NCBI GenBank assembly: GCA_005885565.1
Contig: VAXK01000216.1
Coordinates: 1 to 16,536, forward strand
Length of the DNA stretch: 16,536 bases
From: Actinomycetota bacterium
Lineage (GTDB): Bacteria > Actinomycetota > Thermoleophilia > Gaiellales > Gaiellaceae
Direction of reading: 5' to 3'
Of the stretch, positions 1 to 7,248 are shown piece by piece. Within the stretch, counting starts at the first letter, position 1, and each line of letters opens with the position of its first letter. Below the pieces are notes generated by a model. It was given only the letters and a program-made list of their open reading frames with translations, was not told where the DNA came from and ran no database searches. The position numbers and the translations under genes are program-made.

Positions 1-767
1 TGGATGAGCGCGCTGACCGGGGTCGGACCCTCCATCGCGTCGGGAAGCCACGTTTGCAGCGGGAGCTGGGCCGACTTGGCCACGGCGCCGCCGAGCAGGC
101 CGAGCGCGACGAGGTTCACGAGCCAGTGGTTCGAGGAGAGGCCGTGCGCGCGCGCGAAGACGGTCTCGAAGTCGAGCGAGCGCGTGTGCTGGATGAGGAG
201 GAAGAACGCGAGCGCCATCGTCGCGTCGCCGAAGGCGTTCATGACGAAGGCCTTCTTCGCGGCCGCGATCGCGCTCGGCCGCTCCTGCCAGAACCCGATC
301 AGGAGATACGAGGAGAGGCCGACGAGGCCCCAGCCCGCGAGCAGGAGCAGGAGGTTCCCGCTCTGGACGAGCAGCAGCATCGAGAACACGAAGAGCGCCA
401 TGTAGGCGAAGTAGCGCCGCTCCTCGTCCTCGCCGTCCATGTAGCCGACCGAGTACGCGACGATCAGCGACCCGACCCCGGAGACGACGAGCATCATCAT
501 CGTCGAGAGCGGGTCGACGAGAACGCGCAGGCCGGCGCTGAAGCTGCCGGACTGGAGCCACGTCCAGACGGTCGAGTAGTGCGAGCGGTCGTGCGGCGCG
601 TCGCCCCAGAGCCCGAAGAACGCGACGCACGCGGCGACGAACGAGACGAGGACGGCGAGCGTCGCGAGGTAGCCGGCGCCGCGGCGCGAGATCCCGTTCC
701 CGAGCAGCGTGATGAGGAGCGCCGCCGCGAGCGGCGAGAGGAGGCAGATCCAGGCGGCGACGATCAC
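1..767 (-). CDS. nuoL: NADH-quinone oxidoreductase subunit L (complex I antiporter-like subunit), partial
   Basis: This is the N-terminal 255 residues of NuoL, cut off by the left edge; full-length NuoL is usually a little over 600 residues. NuoL is the distal membrane subunit of complex I and is thought to form one proton channel. The visible part is strongly hydrophobic with several membrane helices. It carries the diagnostic stretch AKSAQLPLQTWLPDAMEGPT followed by PVSALI. The Lys in AKSAQ matches a channel lysine conserved in the Mrp-antiporter family. The start is GTG at 767-765, overlapping the nuoK TGA as GTGA, with no strong Shine-Dalgarno, so translation is probably coupled to nuoK. 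nuoM and nuoN are expected beyond the edge. Identity is certain; the exact start is likely. Confidence 0.95.
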   Translation of the reverse strand, partial: MIVAAWICLLSPLAAALLITLLGNGISRRGAGYLATLAVLVSFVAACVAFFGLWGDAPHDRSHYSTVWTWLQSGSFSAGLRVLVDPLSTMMMLVVSGVGSLIVAYSVGYMDGEDEERRYFAYMALFVFSMLLLVQSGNLLLLLAGWGLVGLSSYLLIGFWQERPSAIAAAKKAFVMNAFGDATMALAFFLLIQHTRSLDFETVFARAHGLSSNHWLVNLVALGLLGGAVAKSAQLPLQTWLPDAMEGPTPVSALI

Positions 768-1084
768 CCGCGCAGCGTGCGGAGCTTGTCGACGTCGAGG
801 TCGAGGTTCCGCCGCGAGATCGCCACGATGAGGCCGAGCCCGACGACCACCTCCGAGGCGGCCACGGCCATGACGGCCAGGGCGAAGATCTGGCCGGCGC
901 CGTTCCCCTGGTGGCGCGCGAACGCGATCAGCGCCAGGTTGGCGCCGTTCAGCATGATCTCGAGCGAGAGGAGCACGATCAGCGGGCTGCGGCGCAGGAG
1001 GACGCCGAGCGCGCCGGTCGCGAACAGGAAGGCGGCGACGGCGAGGTACCAGGAGACCTCGGGGCCGAGGATCCCGAGCGTCAC
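764..1084 (-). CDS. nuoK: NADH-quinone oxidoreductase subunit K
   Basis: NuoK (106 residues, against about 100 in the family) is a small three-helix membrane subunit of complex I, homologous to MrpC. Helix 2 contains LLSLEIMLNGANLALIAFAR, with the conserved membrane glutamate of the LEIMLN motif. Helix 3 reads FALAVMAVAASEVVVGLGLI and holds the second conserved glutamate. These two acidic residues belong to the proton path. The start is GTG at 1084-1082, overlapping the nuoJ stop by 4 bp as GTGA. A GGGGGAG Shine-Dalgarno lies about 8 nt upstream, inside nuoJ. The stop overlaps the nuoL start in the same way. Confidence 0.97.
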   Translation of the reverse strand: MTLGILGPEVSWYLAVAAFLFATGALGVLLRRSPLIVLLSLEIMLNGANLALIAFARHQGNGAGQIFALAVMAVAASEVVVGLGLIVAISRRNLDLDVDKLRTLRG

Positions 1085-1629
1085 AGCGCCTTCTCCCCCG
1101 CGAGCTTGCGCGAGTGCGAGCCGAGGATGACCCCGCCGATCGCGGCCACGAGCAGCACGATCGAGGTGATCTCGAAGGCGAGCAGATGGTCGGTCAGGAA
1201 GAGTCGCCCGATCGCGTGCGGGCTGCCGAAGGAGGAGAGGACGTGCTGCTGGTGCGCCAGCCGCCCGCCCGCCTTGAGGCCGATCGCGACGACGATCTCG
1301 ACGAGGATCGCCCCCGCCGCGGCGACCGCGCCGACCTGCTGCCAGCTCGGCCCTCCCGCCCAGGGCGCGTCGGCCCGTCCGCCGAGGTAGGCGATGACGA
1401 AGAGGAACATGACCATCACGGCGCCCGCGTAGACGAGCACCTGCGCGGCCGCGACGAACTCGGCCGAGAGGAGCAGATAGAGCACCGCGAGCGCGCCGAG
1501 GTTGCCGATCAGGGCCAGCGCCGAGAAGAACGGGTTGGTGAAGCTGACGACCGCGATCCCCGAGCCGAGGCAGGCGAAGGCGGCGACGATCCAGACGATC
1601 CAGACCAGTGTGTTCCCGGCGTCGAACAT
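1081..1629 (-). CDS. nuoJ: NADH-quinone oxidoreductase subunit J
   Basis: NuoJ is a five-helix membrane subunit of complex I that links the quinone site to the antiporter-like subunits. The 182 residues match the usual length of roughly 170-200. The signature AAQVLVYAGAVMVMFLFVIA lies at about residues 61-80 and corresponds to the helix that carries the conformational switch in solved complexes. The ATG start at 1629-1627 shares one base with the nuoI stop (TGATG). An AAGGAG Shine-Dalgarno lies 8 nt upstream within the end of nuoI. The reading frame stays open far upstream of this ATG, but that stretch is antisense-like, Arg-rich noise over nuoI and nuoH. Identity and start are well supported. 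Confidence 0.96.
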   Translation of the reverse strand: MFDAGNTLVWIVWIVAAFACLGSGIAVVSFTNPFFSALALIGNLGALAVLYLLLSAEFVAAAQVLVYAGAVMVMFLFVIAYLGGRADAPWAGGPSWQQVGAVAAAGAILVEIVVAIGLKAGGRLAHQQHVLSSFGSPHAIGRLFLTDHLLAFEITSIVLLVAAIGGVILGSHSRKLAGEKAL

Positions 1630-2123
1630 CACGCGTGCTCCTTGTAGTAGGGGATCGGCGTGTCGTAGAGCTCGGCGTCCGCGACCGGTGTCCGCTTGAT
1701 CGGCGGCGCGAGCAGCATGTCCTTGGTGTAGATCTGGTCGTCGCGCGCGTACTCGGAGATCTCGTACTCGTTCCCGAGCGTGATCGCGTCGAAGGGGCAC
1801 GCGAGCTCGCAGTAGCCGCAGAAGATGCAGCGGCTCATGTTGATCTCGTAGATGCGCGCGTAGCGCTCGCCCGCCGAGATGCGGTTGTCCGGCGTGTTCT
1901 CCGCCGCCACGACCCGGATGCAGTCGGCCGGGCACGCGGCCGCGCAGAGCGAGCAGCCGACGCACTTCTCGAGCCCGTTCTCGAACCGCCACAGGCGGTG
2001 GCGCCCCCGGAAGCGCGGGTACACGGGCCGCTTGACCTCCGGATACTCCTGCGTGATCGGCTTCTTGAAGATCTGCTTGAAGGTGACCCCGAAGCCCTTG
2101 ACGGTGTCGAGCGGCTGCGGCAC
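1629..2123 (-). CDS. nuoI: NADH-quinone oxidoreductase subunit I (two [4Fe-4S] ferredoxin-like subunit)
   Basis: NuoI (164 residues) sits in the peripheral arm of complex I and carries clusters N6a and N6b, passing electrons from NuoG to NuoB. Both ferredoxin motifs are complete: C54-x2-C57-x2-C60-x3-C64 (CVGCSLCAAACP) and C99-x2-C102-x2-C105-x3-C109 (CIFCGYCELACP). Each ends in the Cys-Pro that hands its fourth ligand to the partner cluster. The start is GTG at 2123-2121, directly after the nuoH TAG with no gap. I see no clear Shine-Dalgarno, so it probably depends on termination-reinitiation from nuoH. The stop overlaps the nuoJ ATG by one base. Confidence 0.97.
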   Translation of the reverse strand: MPQPLDTVKGFGVTFKQIFKKPITQEYPEVKRPVYPRFRGRHRLWRFENGLEKCVGCSLCAAACPADCIRVVAAENTPDNRISAGERYARIYEINMSRCIFCGYCELACPFDAITLGNEYEISEYARDDQIYTKDMLLAPPIKRTPVADAELYDTPIPYYKEHA

Positions 2124-3110
2124 CTAGAACGCCACCACCAACGCCGCCGTCACGACGGCGTTCAGCGTCGCCACCGGCAGGAGGACCTTCCAGCCGAAGC
2201 GCATGAGCTGGTCGTAGCGGAGCCGCGGCAGCGTCGCCTTCAGCCAGATGAAGATCGAGACGACGGCCAAGAGCTTGAGGAAGAACCAGAGCGGCCCGAG
2301 CGGCGCGTACGGCCCGTGCCAGCCGGCGAAGAAGAGGGTCACCATCAGCGCCGACAGCGTGATCATGTTGATGTACTCCGCCGTCTGGAAGAGGCCCCAG
2401 CGCATGCCGCTGTACTCGGTGTGGTAGCCGGCGACCAGCTCGGTGTCGGCCTCCGGGAGGTCGAAAGGCGCGCGGTTCGTCTCGGCGATGCCGGCGACGA
2501 AGAAGCAGAGCAGCCCGATCACCTGCGGCGCCGCGTACGGGATCGTCGTCCCCTGCTTGTGGACGATGTCGACGAGCGAGAGCGAGCCCGCCATGAGCAC
2601 GACGCCGAGGACGGAGAGCGCAAGCGACACCTCGTAGGAGACGAGCTGCGCGCAGGTGCGCATCGAGCCGAGGAGCGAGTACTTCGACTCCGAGGCCCAG
2701 CCGCCGATGATGAACCCGTAGATCCCGAGCGAGCCGAGGGCGAAGACGACGATGAGCGCGATCGAGACGTTCGCGATCTCCCCGTCGACGTGCCAGTGCC
2801 AGAGGTGCCACCCCGCGCCGAAGGGGATGACGCTGAAGGCCGCGAGCGCGGTGAACATCGAGATCACGGGCGCGACGATGTACGGCAGGTCGATCGCGCT
2901 CGACGGGAAGAAGCTCTCCTTGCGGATGAGCTTGATCAGGTCGGCGATCGGCTGGAGGCTTCCGTACGGCCCCGCCCGGTTCGGCCCGTAGCGGAGCTGC
3001 ATCCGGCCGAGCAGCTTGCGCTCGAGAAGGGTCGTGTACGCGAACGCGAGCATCACGAGGTTGATGATCAGGAAGGCCTTGATCAGGCTGATCCACCAGG
3101 GCTCGGTCAT
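2124..3110 (-). CDS. nuoH: NADH-quinone oxidoreductase subunit H
   Basis: NuoH (328 residues, usual length about 320-350) is the membrane subunit that docks the peripheral arm and forms much of the quinone chamber. Visible motifs are ERKLLGRMQLRYGPNRAGP (from residue 30), GWASESKYSLLGSMR (137-151), and the acidic loop AETNRAPFDLPEADTELVAG (209-228) followed by YHTEYSGM. These loops line the quinone cavity in known structures. The rest is eight or so hydrophobic helices. The ATG start at 3110 overlaps the nuoG stop as ATGA. A GAGGTGG Shine-Dalgarno lies about 7 nt upstream in nuoG. The TAG stop abuts the nuoI GTG. Confidence 0.98.
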   Translation of the reverse strand: MTEPWWISLIKAFLIINLVMLAFAYTTLLERKLLGRMQLRYGPNRAGPYGSLQPIADLIKLIRKESFFPSSAIDLPYIVAPVISMFTALAAFSVIPFGAGWHLWHWHVDGEIANVSIALIVVFALGSLGIYGFIIGGWASESKYSLLGSMRTCAQLVSYEVSLALSVLGVVLMAGSLSLVDIVHKQGTTIPYAAPQVIGLLCFFVAGIAETNRAPFDLPEADTELVAGYHTEYSGMRWGLFQTAEYINMITLSALMVTLFFAGWHGPYAPLGPLWFFLKLLAVVSIFIWLKATLPRLRYDQLMRFGWKVLLPVATLNAVVTAALVVAF

Positions 3111-5302
3111 GCCCGCGCCACCTCGACGGTCGCCTGGAGCTCCTCGGCGTGCTCGTCGGCGATGCGGGCGACGCCGGCGACGAGGCCCTTGTCGATCCGG
3201 GCGCGGAGGCGCCGCGACGTGCCGTTCGAGCGGACGTCGACCTCGTCCCCGGCCTTGATCCGGAGCCGCCGCGCGTCCTGGGGCGAGAGCTGCACCTCGG
3301 CCGCGGGCCGCTGGAAAGCGAGCTCGGGGACGCGCTCGACGGCGGCGCCCGAGAAGAGCGGCCGGTAGCGGACGAGCCGCAGGCCGCGTCCCTTCGGGGT
3401 CGCGGCCGGTGCGGGCGCGCGGAGCTCACCGGTCGGCTCCCGGCCGCGCAGGGCGGCGCGCTCGCCCACCTCGCCGTACGGGAGGCCGCCGAAGATCCGC
3501 TCCGAGAGCTCGCCGAAGACGACCGAGGGATACGGCGAGACCTCCACGCCGAAGCGCCCGGCGAGCTGCGAGATCCACGCCAGCTCGTCGGGCGTGGGCG
3601 GCACGACCGCGCGCCGCAGCCGCTGGAGCCGGCCCTCGAGGTTCACGAACGTCCCGTCTCGCTCGAGGTAGCTCGTCCCGGGCAGCACGAGGTCGGCCCA
3701 GCCGACCGCGCTTCCCTGGAACATCGTCGTCGCGATCACCGCATCCGCCCGCTCCGCGAGCGAGCGCACGCTCGGGTCGCTCGCCGCCTCGTCTCCGGAG
3801 ACGAAGAGCAGGCCGATCGGATCCGGATCCGGCCCTTCGTCGTCGGACGCGGCCGACCAGGCCTCGACCACCCCGCGCCCGTTCGGCGTCAGCGGAAGGT
3901 AGAAGACGCCGCTGTCGGGCTTCGAGCCGAAGCCGAGCCGCTCGGCGCACGCGGCGACGTGCGCGCCGCCGGCGCCGCCCGAGCCCGACCAGATCAGGAC
4001 GGGGCGGTCGCTCTCGCGGAGCCGCCGCCCGAGCTCGTCGTCCTCGCCGGCGAGCTGCCGGCACGCCTTCGCGCCGCCGCCGACGCCGGTGGTGACGACC
4101 TCGGCGCCGTTTCGCCGCGCTGCACGGAGCCAGAGGTCGACGATCGGCGCGCGCTCCTCGACCGGATCGTCGCCGACGACGACGATCAGCTCCGCGCCCG
4201 CGATCGCCGAGAGCGGCAGCCGGAAGCCGTCCACCGCGTCCGAGATCTCCTCCGGCAGGACGGCCGTGTGCGCGCCGAGGCCGGTGCGCATCAGCTTCGC
4301 GAGCCCGTAGGCCTGCTCCACGGTCTCCGAGCCGGAGAGGGCCGTCACGATCCGGCCCTGCGCCGCGCGCAGCAGCCGCTCGGCCTCGTCGACGGCCTCG
4401 TCCCAGCCGGCGGGCTGGAGCCCGCGCCGCCGCTGGCGCCGCAGCGGGTCGACGATGCGGTCGCGCGCGCCGAGGTGGCCGAAGGCGAACCGCCCCTTGT
4501 CGCAGATCCAGCCGCCGTCGACGTCCGGGTGGTTCCGCGAGAGGACGCGCTTGACCTTGCCCTCGCGCGTGGTGACGTTGACGTTGCAGCCGACGGGGCA
4601 GAGGCCGCACACCGTCGGGACGGTCTGGATCTCCCAGGGGCGCGCCTCGAAGCGGTACGTCGTCGGGAGGAGCGCGCCGACCGGGCAGAGCTCGGTGACG
4701 TTGCCCGAGAAGCGGCCGCGGTACGGCTCGTCCTCGAAGGTGGCGATCATCGACTGCGCGCCGCGGTTGACGGCCACGAGCTCGCCGTCCTCGGCGACCG
4801 ACTCCGAGAAGCGCGTGCAGCGGTAACAGAGGATGCAGCGCTCGCGGTCGAGCGAGATCGTCGGCGAGATGGGGATCGGCTTGTCGAAGGTACGCTTCGG
4901 GAAGGTCATCCGCGTGCGGCCGGGGCCGAAGCGGAAGGTCAGGTCCTGGAGCGGGCACTCGCCGCCCTTGTCGCAGACCGGGCAGTCGAGCGGGTGGTTC
5001 ACGAGGATGAACTCGAGCGTCGCGTTCTGCGCGTTCCGGGCCAGCTGCGAGGTGAGGGCCGTCTTCACGACCATCCCGTCCTGCGCCGTGAGCGTGCAGG
5101 CGGCCTGTGGCTTCGGAGGCATCCCTTCGACCTCGACGAGGCACATCCGGCAGGCGCCGATGGCCGGCCCGAGCCGCGGCTCGTAGCAGAAGACCGGAAT
5201 CTCGATCCCGGCCGCGAGCGCCGTCTCGACGAGCCCCGTCCCCTTCGGCACCTGCACCTCGCGCCCGTCGACGGACACCGTCACGAGCTCCGGCACGCTC
5301 AC
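3107..5302 (-). CDS. nuoG: NADH-quinone oxidoreductase subunit G (75-kDa-type Fe-S subunit)
   Basis: NuoG (731 residues) is the large Fe-S subunit of the complex I electron-input arm. The N-terminal ferredoxin-like domain binds the [2Fe-2S] N1b cluster through C39, C51, C54 and C69. H103, C107, C110 and C116 form the His-Cys3 site for N5. C156, C159, C162 and C206 bind N4. C232-x2-C235-x3-C239-x27-C267 matches the N7 ligand spacing of E. coli NuoG. From about residue 225 onward it resembles molybdopterin oxidoreductases, which in this family carry no Mo cofactor, and it ends in a beta-barrel-like domain (about 655-720). The start is GTG at 5302, with GGAGGT 5 nt upstream at 5308-5313; an in-frame GTG at 5296 is the alternative. 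It has its own strong ribosome site, in keeping with the 178-bp gap from nuoF. Confidence 0.96.
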   Translation of the reverse strand: MSVPELVTVSVDGREVQVPKGTGLVETALAAGIEIPVFCYEPRLGPAIGACRMCLVEVEGMPPKPQAACTLTAQDGMVVKTALTSQLARNAQNATLEFILVNHPLDCPVCDKGGECPLQDLTFRFGPGRTRMTFPKRTFDKPIPISPTISLDRERCILCYRCTRFSESVAEDGELVAVNRGAQSMIATFEDEPYRGRFSGNVTELCPVGALLPTTYRFEARPWEIQTVPTVCGLCPVGCNVNVTTREGKVKRVLSRNHPDVDGGWICDKGRFAFGHLGARDRIVDPLRRQRRRGLQPAGWDEAVDEAERLLRAAQGRIVTALSGSETVEQAYGLAKLMRTGLGAHTAVLPEEISDAVDGFRLPLSAIAGAELIVVVGDDPVEERAPIVDLWLRAARRNGAEVVTTGVGGGAKACRQLAGEDDELGRRLRESDRPVLIWSGSGGAGGAHVAACAERLGFGSKPDSGVFYLPLTPNGRGVVEAWSAASDDEGPDPDPIGLLFVSGDEAASDPSVRSLAERADAVIATTMFQGSAVGWADLVLPGTSYLERDGTFVNLEGRLQRLRRAVVPPTPDELAWISQLAGRFGVEVSPYPSVVFGELSERIFGGLPYGEVGERAALRGREPTGELRAPAPAATPKGRGLRLVRYRPLFSGAAVERVPELAFQRPAAEVQLSPQDARRLRIKAGDEVDVRSNGTSRRLRARIDKGLVAGVARIADEHAEELQATVEVARA

Positions 5303-5480
5303 GCCACACCTCCGTGACGGTGGCTGCCACCGAGACACGGCTCGCGGAGACACCGCAACTCGGACGGCAGAGAGCCGGTCGTATGGCTTTCGCGCGAAAG
5401 GTGTGCAGCTTCTGCGACGGTGGCTGCCACCGGGACATGGCTCGCGCAGCCGGTGGCGGAGACACGTTGCGCCGGGGCGT
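5303..5480 (-). repeat. nuoF-nuoG intergenic repeat/palindrome element
   Basis: This 178-bp gap is the only sizeable one in an operon where all other neighbours overlap or abut. It holds two imperfect direct repeats offset by exactly 100 bp: 5316-5346 and 5416-5446 agree at 29 of 31 positions. Both continue into GCGGAGACAC (5344-5353 and 5456-5465), the second copy after an extra 12 nt. Each copy contains the 15-bp palindrome CGGTGGC-T-GCCACCG, at 5318-5332 and 5418-5432. Between them is the perfect 14-bp palindrome CTTTCGCGCGAAAG (5387-5400). CGCAAC (5354-5359) and GTTGCG (5466-5471) could also pair. No convincing gene lies here. It may be a dispersed extragenic repeat or an mRNA structure that sets nuoG expression; the sequence alone cannot decide. 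Confidence 0.85.
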
Positions 5481-6797
5481 TCACGTCGCCACCTCGACGG
5501 TGGGATGGCCTCGATGCTGGTCGACCGGCGCGAAGACGCGCTCCAGCGAGGACTCGCCGCCGTACGGGCAGCGGCCGGCACGGACGTGCTCGCGGAACTC
5601 GTCGCGGAACTTGTCGACGTAGCTCGCGATCGGCATCGCGGCCGCGTCGCCGAGCGGGCACAGGCAGTGGCCGAGGATCCGGTCGCACACGTCGAGCAGG
5701 AGGTCGAGCTCGTCCTCCTCGGCGTCGCCGTCCTCGATCCTGTTCAGGAGCTGCACCATCCAGCGCGTGCCCTCGCGGCACGGCGTGCACTTCCCGCACG
5801 ACTCGTGCATGTAGAACTGCGCCACCCGCAGGCCGAGCTGGACGATGCAGGCGCGGTCGTCGATGACGATGATCGCGCCCGAGCCGACCGACGAGCCGGC
5901 CTCGCGCATCGCGTCGTAGGAGAGCGGCGTGTCGACCTGGTCGGCGGTGAGGATCTGCACCGACGAGCCGCCCGGGATGATGGCCTTCAGCTCACGCCCG
6001 TCCGGCACGCCGCCGCCGATGTCGTAGATGAGCTCGCGCAGCGTCGTCCCGTTCGGGAGCTCGTAGTTGCCGCCGCGCACGACGTTGCCGGAGAGCGAGA
6101 AGACGCGCGTCCCGGTCGAGTCGGGCGTGCCGAGCTTCGCGTACTCCTCGCCGCCGAGCTCCATGATCTTCGGCACCGTCGCCATCGTCTCGACGTTGTT
6201 GATGAGCGTCGGCGCGCCGTAGAGCCCCGTGATCGCCGGGTACGGCGGCTTCGCACGCGGCTGTCCGCGCTTCCCCTCGAGCGATTCCAGGAGGCCCGTC
6301 TCCTCGCCGCAGATGTACGCGCCCGCGCCGCGGTGCAGGACGAGGGTGACGCCGCCGAGGAGCTCCGCCTCGCGCGCCTCGTCGAGCGCGGCGCGCAGCA
6401 CCTCGAACTCGGTCAGGTACTCGCCTCGGATGTAGATGAAGACGTGCCGCGCCTCGATCGCATGCGCGGTGATGAGCGAGCCCTCGATCACCCGGTGCGG
6501 CACCCGGAGCATGATCTCCCGGTCCTTGAACGTGCCCGGCTCGGACTCGTCCGCGTTGACGGTGAGGTACTTCGGCCTCGGCGAGTCGCGCGGCATGAAG
6601 CCGGCCTTCTTTCCCGTGGCGAAGAACGCTCCCCCGCGCCCGCGCAGGTTCGACGCGTCGAGCTCGGCGAGGATCGCGGCCGGCTCGAGCTCGCGGGCCC
6701 GCGCGAGCTGCGCGTAGCCGCCCACCATGTGGTACTCCTCGAGCTTCGTCAGGTCGCGCTCGGACGCGCCCGCGAGGAGGATCTCGCTAATCGGCAT
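5481..6797 (-). CDS. nuoF: NADH-quinone oxidoreductase subunit F (NADH/FMN-binding subunit)
   Basis: NuoF (438 residues, typical about 430-450) binds NADH and FMN and carries the [4Fe-4S] cluster N3; it is the electron entry point of complex I. The nucleotide/flavin motifs are GRGGAFFATGKK (53-64), NADESEPGTFKDR (81-93) and GAGAYICGEETGLLESLEGK (157-176). Cluster ligands are C334, C337 and C340 in ESCGKCTPCREG, with C380 in HCLCPLGD as the fourth. In GRGGAFFATG, the Phe-Ala pair replaces the usual Gly-Phe-Pro around the flavin loop, a modest variation. The start is ATG at 6797, overlapping nuoE by 11 bp, with CAGGAG 7 nt upstream. The structured gap to nuoG follows its stop. Confidence 0.98.
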   Translation of the reverse strand: MPISEILLAGASERDLTKLEEYHMVGGYAQLARARELEPAAILAELDASNLRGRGGAFFATGKKAGFMPRDSPRPKYLTVNADESEPGTFKDREIMLRVPHRVIEGSLITAHAIEARHVFIYIRGEYLTEFEVLRAALDEAREAELLGGVTLVLHRGAGAYICGEETGLLESLEGKRGQPRAKPPYPAITGLYGAPTLINNVETMATVPKIMELGGEEYAKLGTPDSTGTRVFSLSGNVVRGGNYELPNGTTLRELIYDIGGGVPDGRELKAIIPGGSSVQILTADQVDTPLSYDAMREAGSSVGSGAIIVIDDRACIVQLGLRVAQFYMHESCGKCTPCREGTRWMVQLLNRIEDGDAEEDELDLLLDVCDRILGHCLCPLGDAAAMPIASYVDKFRDEFREHVRAGRCPYGGESSLERVFAPVDQHRGHPTVEVAT

Positions 6798-7248
6798 CGC
6801 GCAGCTCCTGGACGATTCCGGGCACGTCCTCGGCGCGCACCGGCTCGCGGTAGCGGTGGTCGACGACGACGACCGTCCCCCACCCGCAGCCGCCGGCGCA
6901 CTCGATCGTCCGCAGCGTCACGGCGCCGTCCTCCGTCGTCTCGCCGGGCCGTACGCCGAGCTCCTCCTCGAACGCCTCCAGCACCTGCTGCGCGCCGACG
7001 AGCGCGCACGAGACGTTGGTGCAGAGCTCGACGAGGTGCCGGCCCACCGGCTCCAGGTGGAACATGTCGTAGAAGGACGCGACCGCCTTGCAGTACGCGG
7101 GCGTGAGGTCGAGCGCCTCGCCCACTTCCTCGAAGGCCTCCGGCGGGAGCCAACCGCCGTGCCGCTCCTGCGCGATCCTGAGCGCGGGCAGGATCGCCGA
7201 GCGCGCCACCGGGTACTGCTCCGCCACGCGGCGGATCTCGTCGATCAC
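6787..7248 (-). CDS. nuoE: NADH-quinone oxidoreductase subunit E ([2Fe-2S] 24-kDa-type subunit)
   Basis: NuoE (153 residues, usual about 150-180) is a thioredoxin-fold [2Fe-2S] protein that pairs with NuoF in the NADH dehydrogenase module and holds cluster N1a. The ligands are C76 and C81 (CTNVSC) and C117 and C121 (CAGGC). An N-terminal helical region with LPALRIAQERHGGWLP is typical of the family. The start is GTG at 7248-7246, overlapping the nuoD TGA by 4 bp as GTGA, with a GGCGAGG sequence about 7 nt upstream. The open frame continues upstream, but only as a shadow of nuoD. The end overlaps nuoF by 11 bp. Confidence 0.97.
   Translation of the reverse strand: MIDEIRRVAEQYPVARSAILPALRIAQERHGGWLPPEAFEEVGEALDLTPAYCKAVASFYDMFHLEPVGRHLVELCTNVSCALVGAQQVLEAFEEELGVRPGETTEDGAVTLRTIECAGGCGWGTVVVVDHRYREPVRAEDVPGIVQELRDAD

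Noticed and set aside
1630..3429. Apparent 782-residue protein in the nuoJ frame, which could suggest a fusion
   Set aside because: The upstream part is an out-of-frame shadow of nuoI, nuoH and nuoG; nuoJ has its own ATG and Shine-Dalgarno at 1629.
5303..5799. Short open frames across the nuoF-nuoG gap and the end of nuoF (for example minus 5299-5799, plus 5420-5866)
   Set aside because: Arg-rich, low-complexity translations with repeated peptides that merely reflect the DNA repeats; no ribosome site or family features.
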